The notes below the pieces were generated by a model. That model did no database searches and was not told where the DNA came from. It was given only the letters and a program-made list of their open reading frames with translations. Positions 54,407 through 64,000 of a stretch of DNA of 64,000 nucleotides are shown piece after piece (position 1 is the first letter of the stretch; every line of letters begins with the position of its first letter). Made by a program: the position numbers and the translations under genes. The stretch covers positions 1 to 64,000 of the forward strand of contig JABSSW010000049.1 of NCBI GenBank assembly GCA_018902385.1. The letters run 5' to 3'. This DNA comes from Physcia stellaris (taxonomy: Eukaryota > Ascomycota > Lecanoromycetes > Caliciales > Physciaceae).

Positions 54407-56774
54407 CTTGGCTTTTGTTACGAATGCAAGACAGGGATCGCTTCGATCAGGTATGAGAGTGCTCAGAGGTGGGCTGGTCTGCTTGCAGGAGGTATCACAC
54501 AACAAATACGATCGACATGAAGAGACAACATTGAAGGATCCGGAATAGCGAGCATACGAGAGAAACGCCAGGCACCGACTTTCAATTGCTGTGGACAAGC
54601 TGTCAAAAGGCCAAAGTTTGGCTCGCAATGTGTGATGCTTGGCAACTGCAGAAAGGTCTCGGAACGGCAAAACTATCTAGCCGACTTGTTTAACCCTAGA
54701 AGTGGTGAAAACCTCGCTTACCCCTAGAAATTGGTCGAGATGAGATGAAAATACGCAGTCCTCGAAGCTCCGTTGAGAAATCTCTGTTGAGGGTCTAGAT
54801 ATGTATTTAATCATGGGTACAAAATCTTCAGATCGCTAAAGATGAGCTCCTCGTGTCCGTGATTATTCAGAAATTGATACTGATATTTCTACAACGTTTC
54901 TACAAACCCCTTTGCTTTGGGTTAATCATTCGCTTCTATTCTCATACGACCTCGTTGCTGGCAATGGCTTGATAATTTTTAGCTAGCCATTGATCTATCT
55001 CCTCCAATGCCCGTACATCGAAACAAGTTAGAGAAGAACGAAAAAGGAAGATTCAGCCAGTATCTAATGTTTGGTCCCGTGCAACACAAGCCAGAATATT
55101 GCAACATACACTTTGACGGAGAAAGACTGTTGTGTTTTGAGAAGGATAAATCTCAGGTGGGAATGTATGAAACACTATGTTGATGTGCGCGGTAATTATT
55201 CCCAGTAGAGACAGGCAGGTCTTCAGGGAGCTGTTAGAATATTGATCAATGAGAGCCCATGTGCCGCCTCGATTCTGACTGGCTAGTTATAAAACCTTAT
55301 CCGCGTCCACCAGTAGCATCAGATGATATTGATACCTACCTAGGAAGACTGATGTCGATCGCTCATCAGAAATGGGTGGTTAGCCACTAGCATCGTATGG
55401 CCACCACACTGGAATGTCTTAACGTTAGACCTCTGTCGAAAAGTCTGATAATTTTTGGCACTCCGAGCTCCCATGATAGATTCGATGTGCATCGCGGAGT
55501 AAGGTCCATGGAGTACTGGGCAATAGTTTGGCCAGAGCAGATCGAGTGATCCCCACAAGGCTTTACTCAAAAGGAAATGGGCAGCCTTGGAGAAAACTAA
55601 AACTGACTTCGCCGACACAAGTCAGGCGATGAGGTGTTCCCGGACATGAGAAATGTTTCTCATGAATCCGACGATATTAGATGTGGCGTGACTGTGGGTC
55701 TTTTGAAGTCGGTAGTAGTTTTCATTGAGAAACAACAAAGCTTGCGCTTGAAGGAAAAGAACGATTGCGAATCCCAAAGAAGCAAAAGCGAGATAAGGTA
55801 CAATTGAAAATCAAGGAAGAGAGTGAAACGATTGATTAGTCATCAATGACGACCCCTAAGCCCCTCGCGAATAAACAAGAACAACCATATGCCTACGTCG
55901 AAGAAAGAAATTGAATCCACTTGGAATCCGAACTCTTCCAAGGCTTCTTTGCTACTATTCCTGGGTAAGATCAACGCAATCTACCTGCACTGATAAGAGT
56001 GGACGATGTGCTGGATCCCTTTGTGCCACATACCGAAGAAGCGCCTACTTGGGCCCACACTTGAAACTATTCTCTATTGCCAATGGTACTCAATGTTCTG
56101 GTATCAGGCATCGTGCACCGTTAAGGAGAGAGATATCCCCCGTTGGTGAGGCTCTATTGATGTTCATGGTGGCGCCAACTATGGCCCAAGCAAGACTCCT
56201 TACTACTCGCGAGTCCGGTGCGGGATATCTTCGTCTATGTAGGCAAAATAAGACGGCTTTGAAGGACCGTTGTCCTATGGAAGACCTGCAATCCGCGCTA
56301 GGGTGATCTGTATTACAATTACCAAGATGAAGATAGAAGATGGTGGATGGATCCACAAGTGCATTTTCTGCTATCGAGGTTCGAGTACTTAGGTCGAGAC
56401 GAATACACAACAATCCAATGGATATGGAAAAAGGTCCAGTTGACAATGGATCTAGCAGAATTAGTAGACTGCTCACTTAGCTGTCTCTATCATTGCACAA
56501 AGAGCCACGTCCCGGACGTCGACAACGGCACGGCAACGTCAAGCTAGATATAAATACCTTAAGCCACACCGAACTTCTGACTTGCCATAGCGTTGTATGA
56601 ACTCCTCTGTCCTAAACCCGATTGCATCCGAATCTGTGATGTAAAATCTTACAAGTCACATCAAATCACCTACAACCATCAGCTTTTACCATATACTGCG
56701 CCGCTCCTGTAATATTGTCAAAGCTTCAATGCGGGTGCGACTCCAGATTCCTCGGCATAAAATCGTCAAAGCAT
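54407..56774. other. Intergenic, 2.4 kb
   Basis: No supported gene or repeat. The SEC27 promoter and leader lie at the left. Frames up to 131 codons (55,911-56,306, +) are overlapped by opposite-strand frames and show no domain. Confidence 0.5.
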
Positions 56775-59116
56775 TCAATCATTAAGCAACGACCCAATTT
56801 GCATGTATTGTCCACCGCTCGAGGGCCGATGGGATCGCTTGCTCGTCTCTATTACTTTAGTAGCGACAACCTGACGCTCCCATTCACGCCCCCACTCGAC
56901 TGCAATCGCGCGATCGATATGGCGGAAAGTCTGGTCAAGTGGCATTGTGTACGCAAGGCGCGTGCAGGCGTCAAGTATGTCGTCGACGGTGTATTCGGTA
57001 GGTCGTCCAATCCTGTCATCAATGTCTGGTGGAAGTGAAATTCCTTGTAGCTCGGCGGTTCGTCGGAAGAGCGACGATAACGGTCCGCATATAGCGAAAC
57101 CGGCCTGTGTTTTTGCCAGCATCTCCAAACAGAAGGTTACAATGTCGATTCCACGAGTGTCGGAAGTAGGCTCTCGAATGAGTATGTCACCAAGATGGAG
57201 GACACAAAAGCTCAATAAGGGCATTTGATAGCGAGTTGTATAGAGACGGCGCAAATGCTCCAACTTTTCGAGACCGGCACTAGCATGGAACAGGACCATA
57301 CGACGAAGCTCGTCAGTATCTGCCTTGCTGAAGTGTCCGCAATACAATAATGGCATTAGGTGCTCCATGATGGCTGTATGATATTGTACGCTATTGAATG
57401 ATCAGCGACTCAATCGTAGCATCGCCCAACACAATACTCACTGGAGTAAGAGAATGTGCGGTAGCGGCTGGTCCTCGACGTCGATTTGTTGAAGTATTGG
57501 CGGCAAAGTGTCTCTCCATGATGTGAAGTTTTTGTAGGTACGGATGACCTTTTCAGCTGTACATCTCCCGTTATAACCACAGTACATATTCAGACTGTCG
57601 TTGATAATGTTGAATAATTTAGCTTGCCAAAAAGCCGTCAGGATAGACCAGCTTGGTCGGGTGGGCATTTCGCTTTCATCGCCGACCGAACGATAGAAGC
57701 GCCATTGACCGGAATCCTTGTCCATCCGAACGCTTTCGAAAGAGACCTCACGAGGGAGTTCAAGTGCATAGAGCTTTTGATAAGTCATCCCAACGCAGGC
57801 CCTGCCAGAATTAGAAGGCATTTAGCAAGATAGTGTAGGTGACACGTCTTACGTGTTGAGGGTATTGATTCCCCAAAGTGTGATCTCGTGGGACTCCGCC
57901 GACTGGTTGTCTGTGGCGGTCCTCATGTTTTCCACCGCGGAACGTAGGTATCCCATCGCATTTCGAGCCTTGCCGGAGCTGATTTCAACGAGGTACATGA
58001 TGGCCAATGCCTGGATAGAAGTCATCTCAGCGTAGACCTCTGGTGTTATACTTCTGCGAGCCTCGACAAGGAAACCCTCTCGTAGTGTCACTGCTTGTTG
58101 CGACTCTGATTTGAACCTTTTGCCCTTTTCATTCTCGAGAAGATGGCATGCCATCGCACATATAGCGTTCACCAGGGCAGGTGAGCAATAGTGGCCCTCG
58201 TTGGAACGGAAGCTATGCTTAAAATCGAGTTCACTGAAGAGCATATGTACGGGATGGACCCAAGTAAAGTACAGATCGAACAGGTGTCCAATCAAGGTAT
58301 GACTTTGGCTGACGTGGGTCCAGACGATTTCAGGTTCATTGGAGCGAGATCTCTCGGCACGGACAAGGCCATCTTCTTGTTGATACTCTTTCTCAAACCC
58401 GCTGACAACTTCGAGCAAGCCTTGCCCGGGAGGAGGTGCTATATCGATGGACTTCTGAACCTGAACTTGCTCAGTGAGCCAGTCTGCAATCTTTTGATGA
58501 CTTTCACCTCCGCGCAGACGTGAGATGATTTCTTTGTCGTGTCCGTTCTGTCTTATCGTCTCGAGTATGATGTTCAACCAGTCGCTGGTCTCTTGAAGGT
58601 CTCGATTACGGGACTCAAGGCCGGCTTGAGCTTTGGTGGCTTCCCTGTTGCGGTCCTCCAGCCTACTCTTGTCGCCACGAAGTTCCTCTATTTCTCTGAT
58701 CAGATCGTCTTTGTGCGTTTTGACGTGAGGCTCATAGATGCAATCCAACTTCCGTTTGTGACATCTGGTGCAGGTGCTCGGCCGTGCACCGTCACACTAC
58801 AAGGTGGCAAACCAAGTCAGCAACGGCCGCTCTTGCTGGCACCTAGATGAGAGTGTTGGCAAGGGTCACAATAAGCCACTCTGTTTACCTTTTGCCTTGC
58901 TTGTCTGCATTCGGTGCAGGCCATCTGGGAGACATTTCCCGGGATTCTGCGCCGTTTATCCCCACCGCCGCCGCCTCTGTTTGCTCCACCACCAGAGGGC
59001 ATGGAACTTGGAACGGTGGATTCGCTGCTACGATCTTGGCTAGATTGGACATCCTCACTGGCCTTGGCGGAGGATGACTGGGCCGTGGAAGGTGCAAGAG
59101 GGCGATGGCCGGACAT
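56775..59116 (-). CDS. Zn2Cys6 transcription factor, 715 residues
   Basis: Four exons: 59,116-58,889; 58,796-57,853; 57,801-57,442; 57,390-56,775. The introns are 92, 51 and 51 nt, with consistent phases. The binuclear zinc cluster spans the first splice site: Cys at 67, 70, 77, 85, 88 and 95 (ACTECRQARQK, then CDGARPSTCTRCHKRKLDC). A Glu/Arg-rich coiled coil for dimerisation follows at about 105-150. The rest is the fungal-specific regulatory domain (LFDLYFTWVHPVHMLF, ALVNAICAMACHLL, TAFWQAKLFNIIND, HVQYHTAIMEHLMPLL). A Ser/Gly-rich basic segment, DKRRR, lies before the cluster. The layout recalls nitrate-regulator-like factors, but the target pathway is not known; neighbours give no cluster context. 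The first ATG after a TTG-led extension was chosen. Confidence 0.92.
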
Positions 59117-60125
59117 GTTGAGCAAATCTAGGAACTGACATCAAACGTAGGATACGAAGCGCAGAGACAGACACAGGATTAGGCCGACCCTCGAGACAAA
59201 CCGATGTCGCTGATCTACGAGTAGCTGGGAGTCTGGATTTCGGCGGAAAAGCTTGAAAAGATCGAGATGGTTATTGAGCAGGTGTATGGAAAGTAAAACC
59301 GAGGAGGCGTTTGCCGCCGTTGGGTGATATCAAAGCTGGGGTACGAAGAGTGCTTGAGATGACATCAGAAAGCGAATGAGGATCGTGAAGTCATAAGAGG
59401 CTATTCGCTGTACCGGCGGCTGGGACTTCCGGCGGCTCTCGAACCTTCCTTGTATCGAAACAGGGCGGAAATGTCCATCGCAGTGAATCTGGAGTATGAC
59501 GAGGAAAGCGAAAGAATTTCCGGACGGTGTAGTGGAAGTCCAAAGGCGCCAAGCGAGCTTTTAGTGTGGCAGTGTTCAAGAAGCACTCGAACCCTAGCCA
59601 AAGAGGCCGGCAAGCTTCTGGACATGGAATGGAGATCGGTTAGAAATACTTAGCCTAGATAAGGCAAGTGTGTTGTGACGGAGAGGGCGAAGCATCGAGG
59701 AATCTTCGGACCCATCGGAATCCGCTCACAATTCGATAAAACTTTCCCATCGCTTTTCGGATCGACCCTACTCTCTACCAGTATCGAATTCGACCTCGGT
59801 TGATCTATACTGAATATGGGACAATAGAAATCTTCACTCCCGGAACGCCTTCCGGACGCTTTCTAGCACCACAGTGATGAATGCGCTCCCAGGTACCCGG
59901 GACAAAGGCTCCGGAATCGCGGCTGCTGCACTCTGATCGGAACCTAAGGTACCGCATACTGAAGTCGGACCCTATCGCAAACCTGCGGGTAGCGCCCCGA
60001 TGTAGCACACGATAGTCGCTATCCTCTATCGTGACCTGAAAATATCACTGACCACCTTACCGAAACCCAAGCAATCACATCCATCTAGAGAACATTTCTT
60101 GAGATCTCTCCATCAACCCTCTACG
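59117..60125. other. Intergenic, 1 kb
   Basis: Upstream region of the Zn2Cys6 gene and of the STEEP1-like frame. No gene seen. Short frames at 59,391-59,653 overlap on both strands. Confidence 0.5.
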
Positions 60126-60685
60126 ATGCCAACAGCAGCCACCTCCCCACCTCCATCCCCCGCTCCAGAACCCCCTCACACTCTACGCCTCCGGGCCCTC
60201 AGATCTACACCTACCACCACATCTGCCTAACCCACATCCTCACAACCCCTTACGCACTCGCCTCACTCCCGACCCGCGCCCCACCAAGTCTCGACAGTGC
60301 TCGCATCCTCCCCCTCCCCTCCCTCGACTCACCCTCACCGGGCCGAGACTCACCGTCGCTTGCTCCACCTCCTTCCCCCTCGCCCTCCCTCCCGCCAAAC
60401 TCATCCAAAACGGAGCACCAACAAGAAAAATACCTCCCCTCCCTCCTGCACAACCTGCGCCCCGCCCGGAAAGCGCTCGTGATACAGCGCGATGACGGCT
60501 GGGAGCGGAGACGGGTGTGGAGATGTGCACGCTGTGGCGTGGGCGTGGGGTATGAGATCGAGGGCATTGATGGAGGAGAGGGGGGTGTGGGAGATAAGGA
60601 GAGGCTGAGGGTGATGTATTTGCTTGAAGGGGGGCTTGTGGAGACGGTGGAGATGATGGCTGGAGAGGGGAAGGGGAGGCCGTGA
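60126..60685 (+). CDS. STEEP1-domain-like protein, reading frame broken near the start
   Basis: From about 60,128 to 60,685 one frame reads QIYTYHHICLTHILTT, then SLPTRAPPSLDSARILPLP, a Pro/Ser-rich stretch, then ALVIQRDDGWERRRVWRCARCGVGVGYEIEG and VMYLLEGGLVETVEMM to a TGA. The order of an N-terminal segment, a REDGxE-type motif, a CxxC and a final LPGGL-like motif resembles the fungal STEEP1 (CXorf56-like) family. The only nearby ATG (60,126) is in another frame and no GT donor lies between it and the conserved part, so a one-base indel or a missed upstream exon is likely. Family assignment is by recollection of the motif pattern and is moderate. The function in fungi is not established. 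Confidence 0.5.
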
Positions 60686-61323
60686 AGGGGACCTGATCCC
60701 TAGAAGGATGTAAGGCAGGAACGCATGAGTGCATAGCCTAAGATACGGATTCTACGGCCTGGAAGACCCCATCTGCGACAGATCCCGATGTCCACTCGTC
60801 CTCGCGAAGCTGGGAAAACTAGGAATAGTATTTCAATATCTCTACTAAAGCTACTGCGAAAGGGTACCTAGGTTATTCACTACGGGACAGAACCAACAAG
60901 AACAAGAAAGATCCCATAATTGGAAAGGAGAATCACACCATCAACGACACGAGCCAGCTACCATCAATCCCCCCAACTACCCCAGAAGCATACACGTTTA
61001 CGCCCAAAGACCCAATAGCTGGAGATTCAAATTTGCGCAAGTTGACCTTTGGTCCTCTGGAGCAAGAATGTCAAGAATATGAACAAGAATACATTAAACT
61101 TATACCGCATCCCGTCGCCTGCGATCTTGTCTCGGGGCTATCGACTCGGCACTGTCTCTATGGATTGCGTGAGTGACCTGTACAGACCTAGTTGAAGCGA
61201 AAAGGACAGGACGTACATCGAGTCTCGTCGTCTACGTTCTCGTCTAATATCCAGTTCAAGGCTGTCCCTATCGATAGAATGCGTCAACTTCAAAGCGCAT
61301 GGCCTATATGAGGAGAGTAACTC
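60686..61323. other. Intergenic
   Basis: A plus-strand frame stays open from about 60,829 to 61,170 without an ATG (IPPTTPEAYTFTPKD, FGPLEQECQEYEQEY). It could be an internal exon, but no flanking exons were found, so it is not called. Confidence 0.4.
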
Positions 61324-62170
61324 TTACATCGAATCCCGGCGCCTCCGACGAGTGACTGGTCGGGGCGGCTCGCGCCAATGGCAGCAGCCTACATCGTGCA
61401 TGTGATTGCCTTCCCACTCGATAATGTACTGATCGGCGGCGCACTGCCAGCAGAAATGATGCAGACACTTTGTGCCTGCTCCCCCACATTAGGATGCTCC
61501 CGGCCAGGACCAACGCGTCCGAAGACTTACATCGCATGTGATCACAGCCGCCAATCTTCTTGATCGGCGACCTACAGTTCGGGCACGGCTTCGTCCCCTT
61601 ACCAAATGTATCCTCGAATGACCTTTCCGCACGCCGCGCTTCTCGTTCTCTCTCCTGACGGTGCCGATCGTCGTATTGGGTACACGTCTTGCCACTATGC
61701 CAGGGCATACGATGCACGAAGCATGATTTGAAGCCACAGTCGCTGCAAGTCATTATCGGCTCGGCGGCGCCGCCCTCGTGCAGCTGACCACTGTGACAGG
61801 TCGGCGACTGGCAGGCTCGGAAGTCCGGCATCGTTTCGAGGAGACGGACGAGTCGACGCTGGTTGTATATGGAGAGTGATTCGGTGTCGGCGTGGAGTTC
61901 TATGTAGTGGCGTCGCCAGCCGTGATCGCAGACCGGGCAGCCGATGTGCTCCAGTGGCTTGTTGGCGATTGCAGCTGTTATCGAGGATGTCAAGCATGCC
62001 TGGCAGATGTTGTTGCAATGCGCCCTGCACCTCTTTGAGATGGTTGTGTCTGGAGGGAAATGGTTAGGGTCGAGATCGTTGGCGCAAATCCCGCACGATC
62101 TGGTTGTGATGGGTGATGTGGTTGAGTCCTGCTCTGACGTCTCTGCTATCTCCCCTTTCGCTCGAGATCT
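61324..62170 (-). CDS. RBR (RING-IBR-RING) E3 ubiquitin ligase, 5' end unresolved
   Basis: The upstream exon is open from 62,170 to 61,531, followed by a 55-nt intron (GTAAGT...GAGCAG) and a last exon 61,475-61,324 with a TAA stop. RING1 reads CGICANDLDP, RCRAHCNNICQACLT and GCPVC. The IBR has CQSPTCHSGQ, MTCSDCGFKSCFVHRMPWH and C. RING2 has PCPNCRSPIKKIGGCDHMRC, then, after splicing, TKCLHHFCWQC. The Cys in GGCDHM is the usual thioester site. The C-terminus is basic (RRRRRDSM). RBR ligases take ubiquitin from an E2 onto that Cys and then onto substrate. An in-frame TAA at 62,171-62,173 precedes the domain and there is no ATG, so at least one further 5' exon is needed. ATGGATATATTACGGAGGGT at about 62,328 is a candidate start. 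Confidence 0.8.
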
Positions 62171-62830
62171 TTACGCTTAATAAGTCCTTCCTTTTTAGAC
62201 GCAGCTACATTCCCCATAGGAAGTTCGCCATATCCTACTGCTCCTGCCTCACGTTAGAAGGAAGAGGACACGATCAGCCACTGTACCCACTTCTGAGATC
62301 AAGGGCAGCAACCCTCCGTAATATATCCATTTCGGTTCCTTTCCCAAGGTCCTAATAGCTCGGTCGTTCTTGGTGCACGAGGCCTAGTGGATAAAATGAT
62401 GACAGAAAGACAATTATCTGTCAAATAAATACACACCGAGAAACCTCGCTTGAAGCAGAGGTAGATGAATATGACACAGAGGAAGGCCTGACTGCCATAA
62501 AGAGGGGAAGAGTCTAGGACAAATATCGAAATGAATAAAGAAACCGGCGAGCTACTGTTACTCGGATCGCGAAATGACTCGTAACAGCAGATGACTTAGA
62601 AGATTATTTGAACTTCAGTGCACATTTCTTTCCGTGGCGTCAGATCCCAAGAACGCCATCTCTGAATCGTATTCACATTTCAAACCGCTACATTGGCTTG
62701 CAAAGTAGCCATGTAGTCACCGAATAGCCCGAAGCCTCTAGCAATGTTCCTTGTCTTCCAAAAGGGATGTGATAACCCACGTCCGCAGACCACGCTATTC
62801 GTTCAAATTGCCCGAGAGCACTCCTGAGCC
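62171..62830. other. Intergenic or missing 5' exon of RBR gene
   Basis: It should hold the start of the RBR gene on the right-hand side and the 3' flank of the acyl-CoA-binding protein gene. No further feature seen. Confidence 0.45.
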
Positions 62831-63333
62831 TCATGCCTCAAACCCATACGCCTTCTTCAATTTCTCCACGAGATCGACATATTTGGTCTGTGCCTGTTCC
62901 GGGGTGACCTTCTCATCGACAATCTTCTTCCAGGCATTGTACTTGTACTTCCCCTGCAGCACCGCAGTCGTGTCAGCGATCAATTTGCGGAAGCCACCGG
63001 GGTAACAGCTCGGCGGAAGACATGGGATTTGCAGGTGATGGGTCAGGTAGCTAATTGCGTACCTTGAAGTCGAAGCTGCCTGGCTTGGGAGCGTCCTCGA
63101 ATTTGGTTTCCTGAGTGCCTTGCTTGTAGAAGGCGTATACCTAAGATAGAGCGGAGAAGTCAGCGGGTTTTCAGGGCGGAGTGTACTTGGCATGTCGATT
63201 CGGAACAGTATATGGTCTACAGTTAGGTTGGGTAGGGAGTTCGTACCTCGAGAAGCTCGTCGTCGGTAGGCTTAGCCTTCAACTTCTTGCTGTCGGTGAT
63301 GGCCTGCTTGAATTTGGCGGATTGGGCGACCAT
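62831..63333 (-). CDS. ACB1: Acyl-CoA-binding protein, 95 residues
   Basis: Three exons: 63,333-63,247; 63,140-63,063; 62,953-62,831. The introns are 106 and 109 nt. The product starts MVAQSAKFKQAITDSKKLKA and continues KPTDDELLEVYAFYKQGTQ, PGSFDFKGKYKYNAWKKI and YVDLVEKLKKAYGFEA. These are the four-helix ACBP fold with its ligand residues (YAFYKQ, KYNAWK). ACBP binds long-chain acyl-CoA in the cytosol and carries it between synthesis, desaturation and beta-oxidation. Length is normal plus a short extension. The intron positions split the fold between helices. Divergent from the isomerase-like gene. Confidence 0.95.
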
Positions 63334-63638
63334 GGTGACGGTATAGGCTCTTTGAAGTTTCGGTTGTTATCCTGGAGTATTTGTTTTGTATCTGGGAGTG
63401 GGAGTATTTATGGTAGCCTGTGGAAGGAAGACTGATCGTTGTTAAGCAGTCGGTCATGTGAGATGACGGAGGGTGGGGTGCGTTTCAGGGTCTCTGAGGT
63501 TGGTGGGGTCGTTTGCACAAGGCTTCATTATTTTATTCATTTCCATACCTTGCGTAGTTCCTGAGTTCTCATCACTCTAAACATTTACCAATTTATCCAC
63601 CGAGACTCTGCCAATTCAAATTGATACCGAGTGAACCG
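63334..63638. promoter_or_regulatory. Divergent promoter, ACBP / TIM-like gene
   Basis: 305 bases between opposed starts. A TATTTATGG-like motif at 63,407-63,415 and a TTATTTTATTC tract near 63,529 are AT-rich candidates. Nothing stronger seen. Confidence 0.4.
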
Positions 63639-64000
63639 ATGCCCCTTGGCGTCTCAGCTTTCGTCATGTCAGTCACAGCCAGCGAAACGCTCCCCAAGCG
63701 CCTAGTCGGAGTCAGCTTGAAGATGTACTTCGATTTCAATGCCACAGAAAGCTACATCCAGGAGTTGCGCAAAACATACAAAGGGTCAAGGTCATCATGT
63801 GGCATCTTTGTCATTCCATCCCCTCCTCTTGTCCGGTCAGCAACTGTTATCCTAGGCGATTGTCCCCACATCTCTGTCGGTGCGCAAGATTGCCATTGGG
63901 AGGACAAAGGCGCATACACCGGAGAGACCTCGCCTCTACTATTGAAGCAAATTGGCTGTACAATCGTGGAATTAGGGCATGCTGAAAGAAGACGTCCACC
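63639..64000 (+). CDS. Triosephosphate isomerase-like protein, N-terminal part (runs off window)
   Basis: An open frame from ATG 63,639 to the end of the window, 120 codons with no stop. It has VGVSLKMYFDFNAT, with the catalytic Lys (residue 28) in SLKMY instead of the usual NWKMN. GIFVIPSPPLVRSA, SVGAQDCHWEDKGAYTGETS and LLKQIGCTIVELGHAERR follow, the last with the catalytic His (residue 114). The gene is therefore TIM-fold and probably catalytic. The diverged first loop and the CHWEDKGAYTGE segment look like the second, non-glycolytic TIM paralogue of fungi rather than the main enzyme. A second ATG at residue 10 is possible. The catalytic Glu lies beyond the window. Confidence 0.85.
   Translation, partial: MPLGVSAFVMSVTASETLPKRLVGVSLKMYFDFNATESYIQELRKTYKGSRSSCGIFVIPSPPLVRSATVILGDCPHISVGAQDCHWEDKGAYTGETSPLLLKQIGCTIVELGHAERRRP

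Noticed and set aside
60829-61170. Open plus-strand frame without ATG
   Set aside because: No start, no flanking exons and no recognised family; open length alone is not enough.

Overview
This window is nuclear DNA of a filamentous ascomycete (Pezizomycotina). The genes carry many short GT-AG introns (mostly 47-120 nt). They include typical fungal families: Zn2Cys6 regulator, class II hydrophobin, KRE9/KNH cell-wall protein, augmin subunit and mitochondrial bS21. Large AT-rich blocks of mutated retrotransposon alternate with gene-bearing DNA. A leotiomycete-type genome is plausible, but the sequence alone does not settle the class. Spliced coordinates below are manual models, checked for reading frame and splice-site consensus.

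Bases 1-15,475 are an AT-rich, heavily point-mutated block. It holds two decayed Ty3/gypsy elements on the + strand (about 1.5-5.2 kb and 6.9-13 kb) and a decayed Mutator-like transposase (13.9-14.9 kb). The second gypsy copy is split inside its RNase H region by an LTR element of ordinary base composition (8,377-10,807), flanked by a perfect 5-bp duplication. The mutation pattern is unusual: C survives mainly before G or A, while CC, CT, GG and AG are almost absent. This is not the CpA-depleted pattern of classical RIP.

Bases 15.5-34 kb are sparse and repeat-rich. They contain a small hypothetical gene, a spliced 70-residue secreted cysteine-rich protein, a second secreted cysteine-rich protein, a secreted amidase and an acyl-CoA-synthetase-like enzyme. 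One 2.2-kb amidase intron is filled with degenerate repeats of about 125-130 bp. A 1.49-kb hAT-like element has an exact 8-bp target duplication and tandemly duplicated ends. Two other inverted-repeat elements and a fragment resembling the 3' end of the HAUS6 gene also lie here.

Bases 34-43 kb are compact housekeeping DNA: HAUS6, an HD-domain nucleotidase, a KRE9/KNH-type GPI protein, an RBM25-type splicing factor and mitochondrial ribosomal bS21. Bases 43-51 kb are mostly without recognisable genes, apart from a three-module class II hydrophobin with Lys-Arg linkers and a TA-flanked miniature element. Bases 51-64 kb hold SEC27 (COPI beta'), a Zn2Cys6 regulator, a STEEP1-like frame with a break near its start, an RBR ubiquitin ligase, acyl-CoA-binding protein and the start of a triosephosphate-isomerase-like gene that runs off the window.
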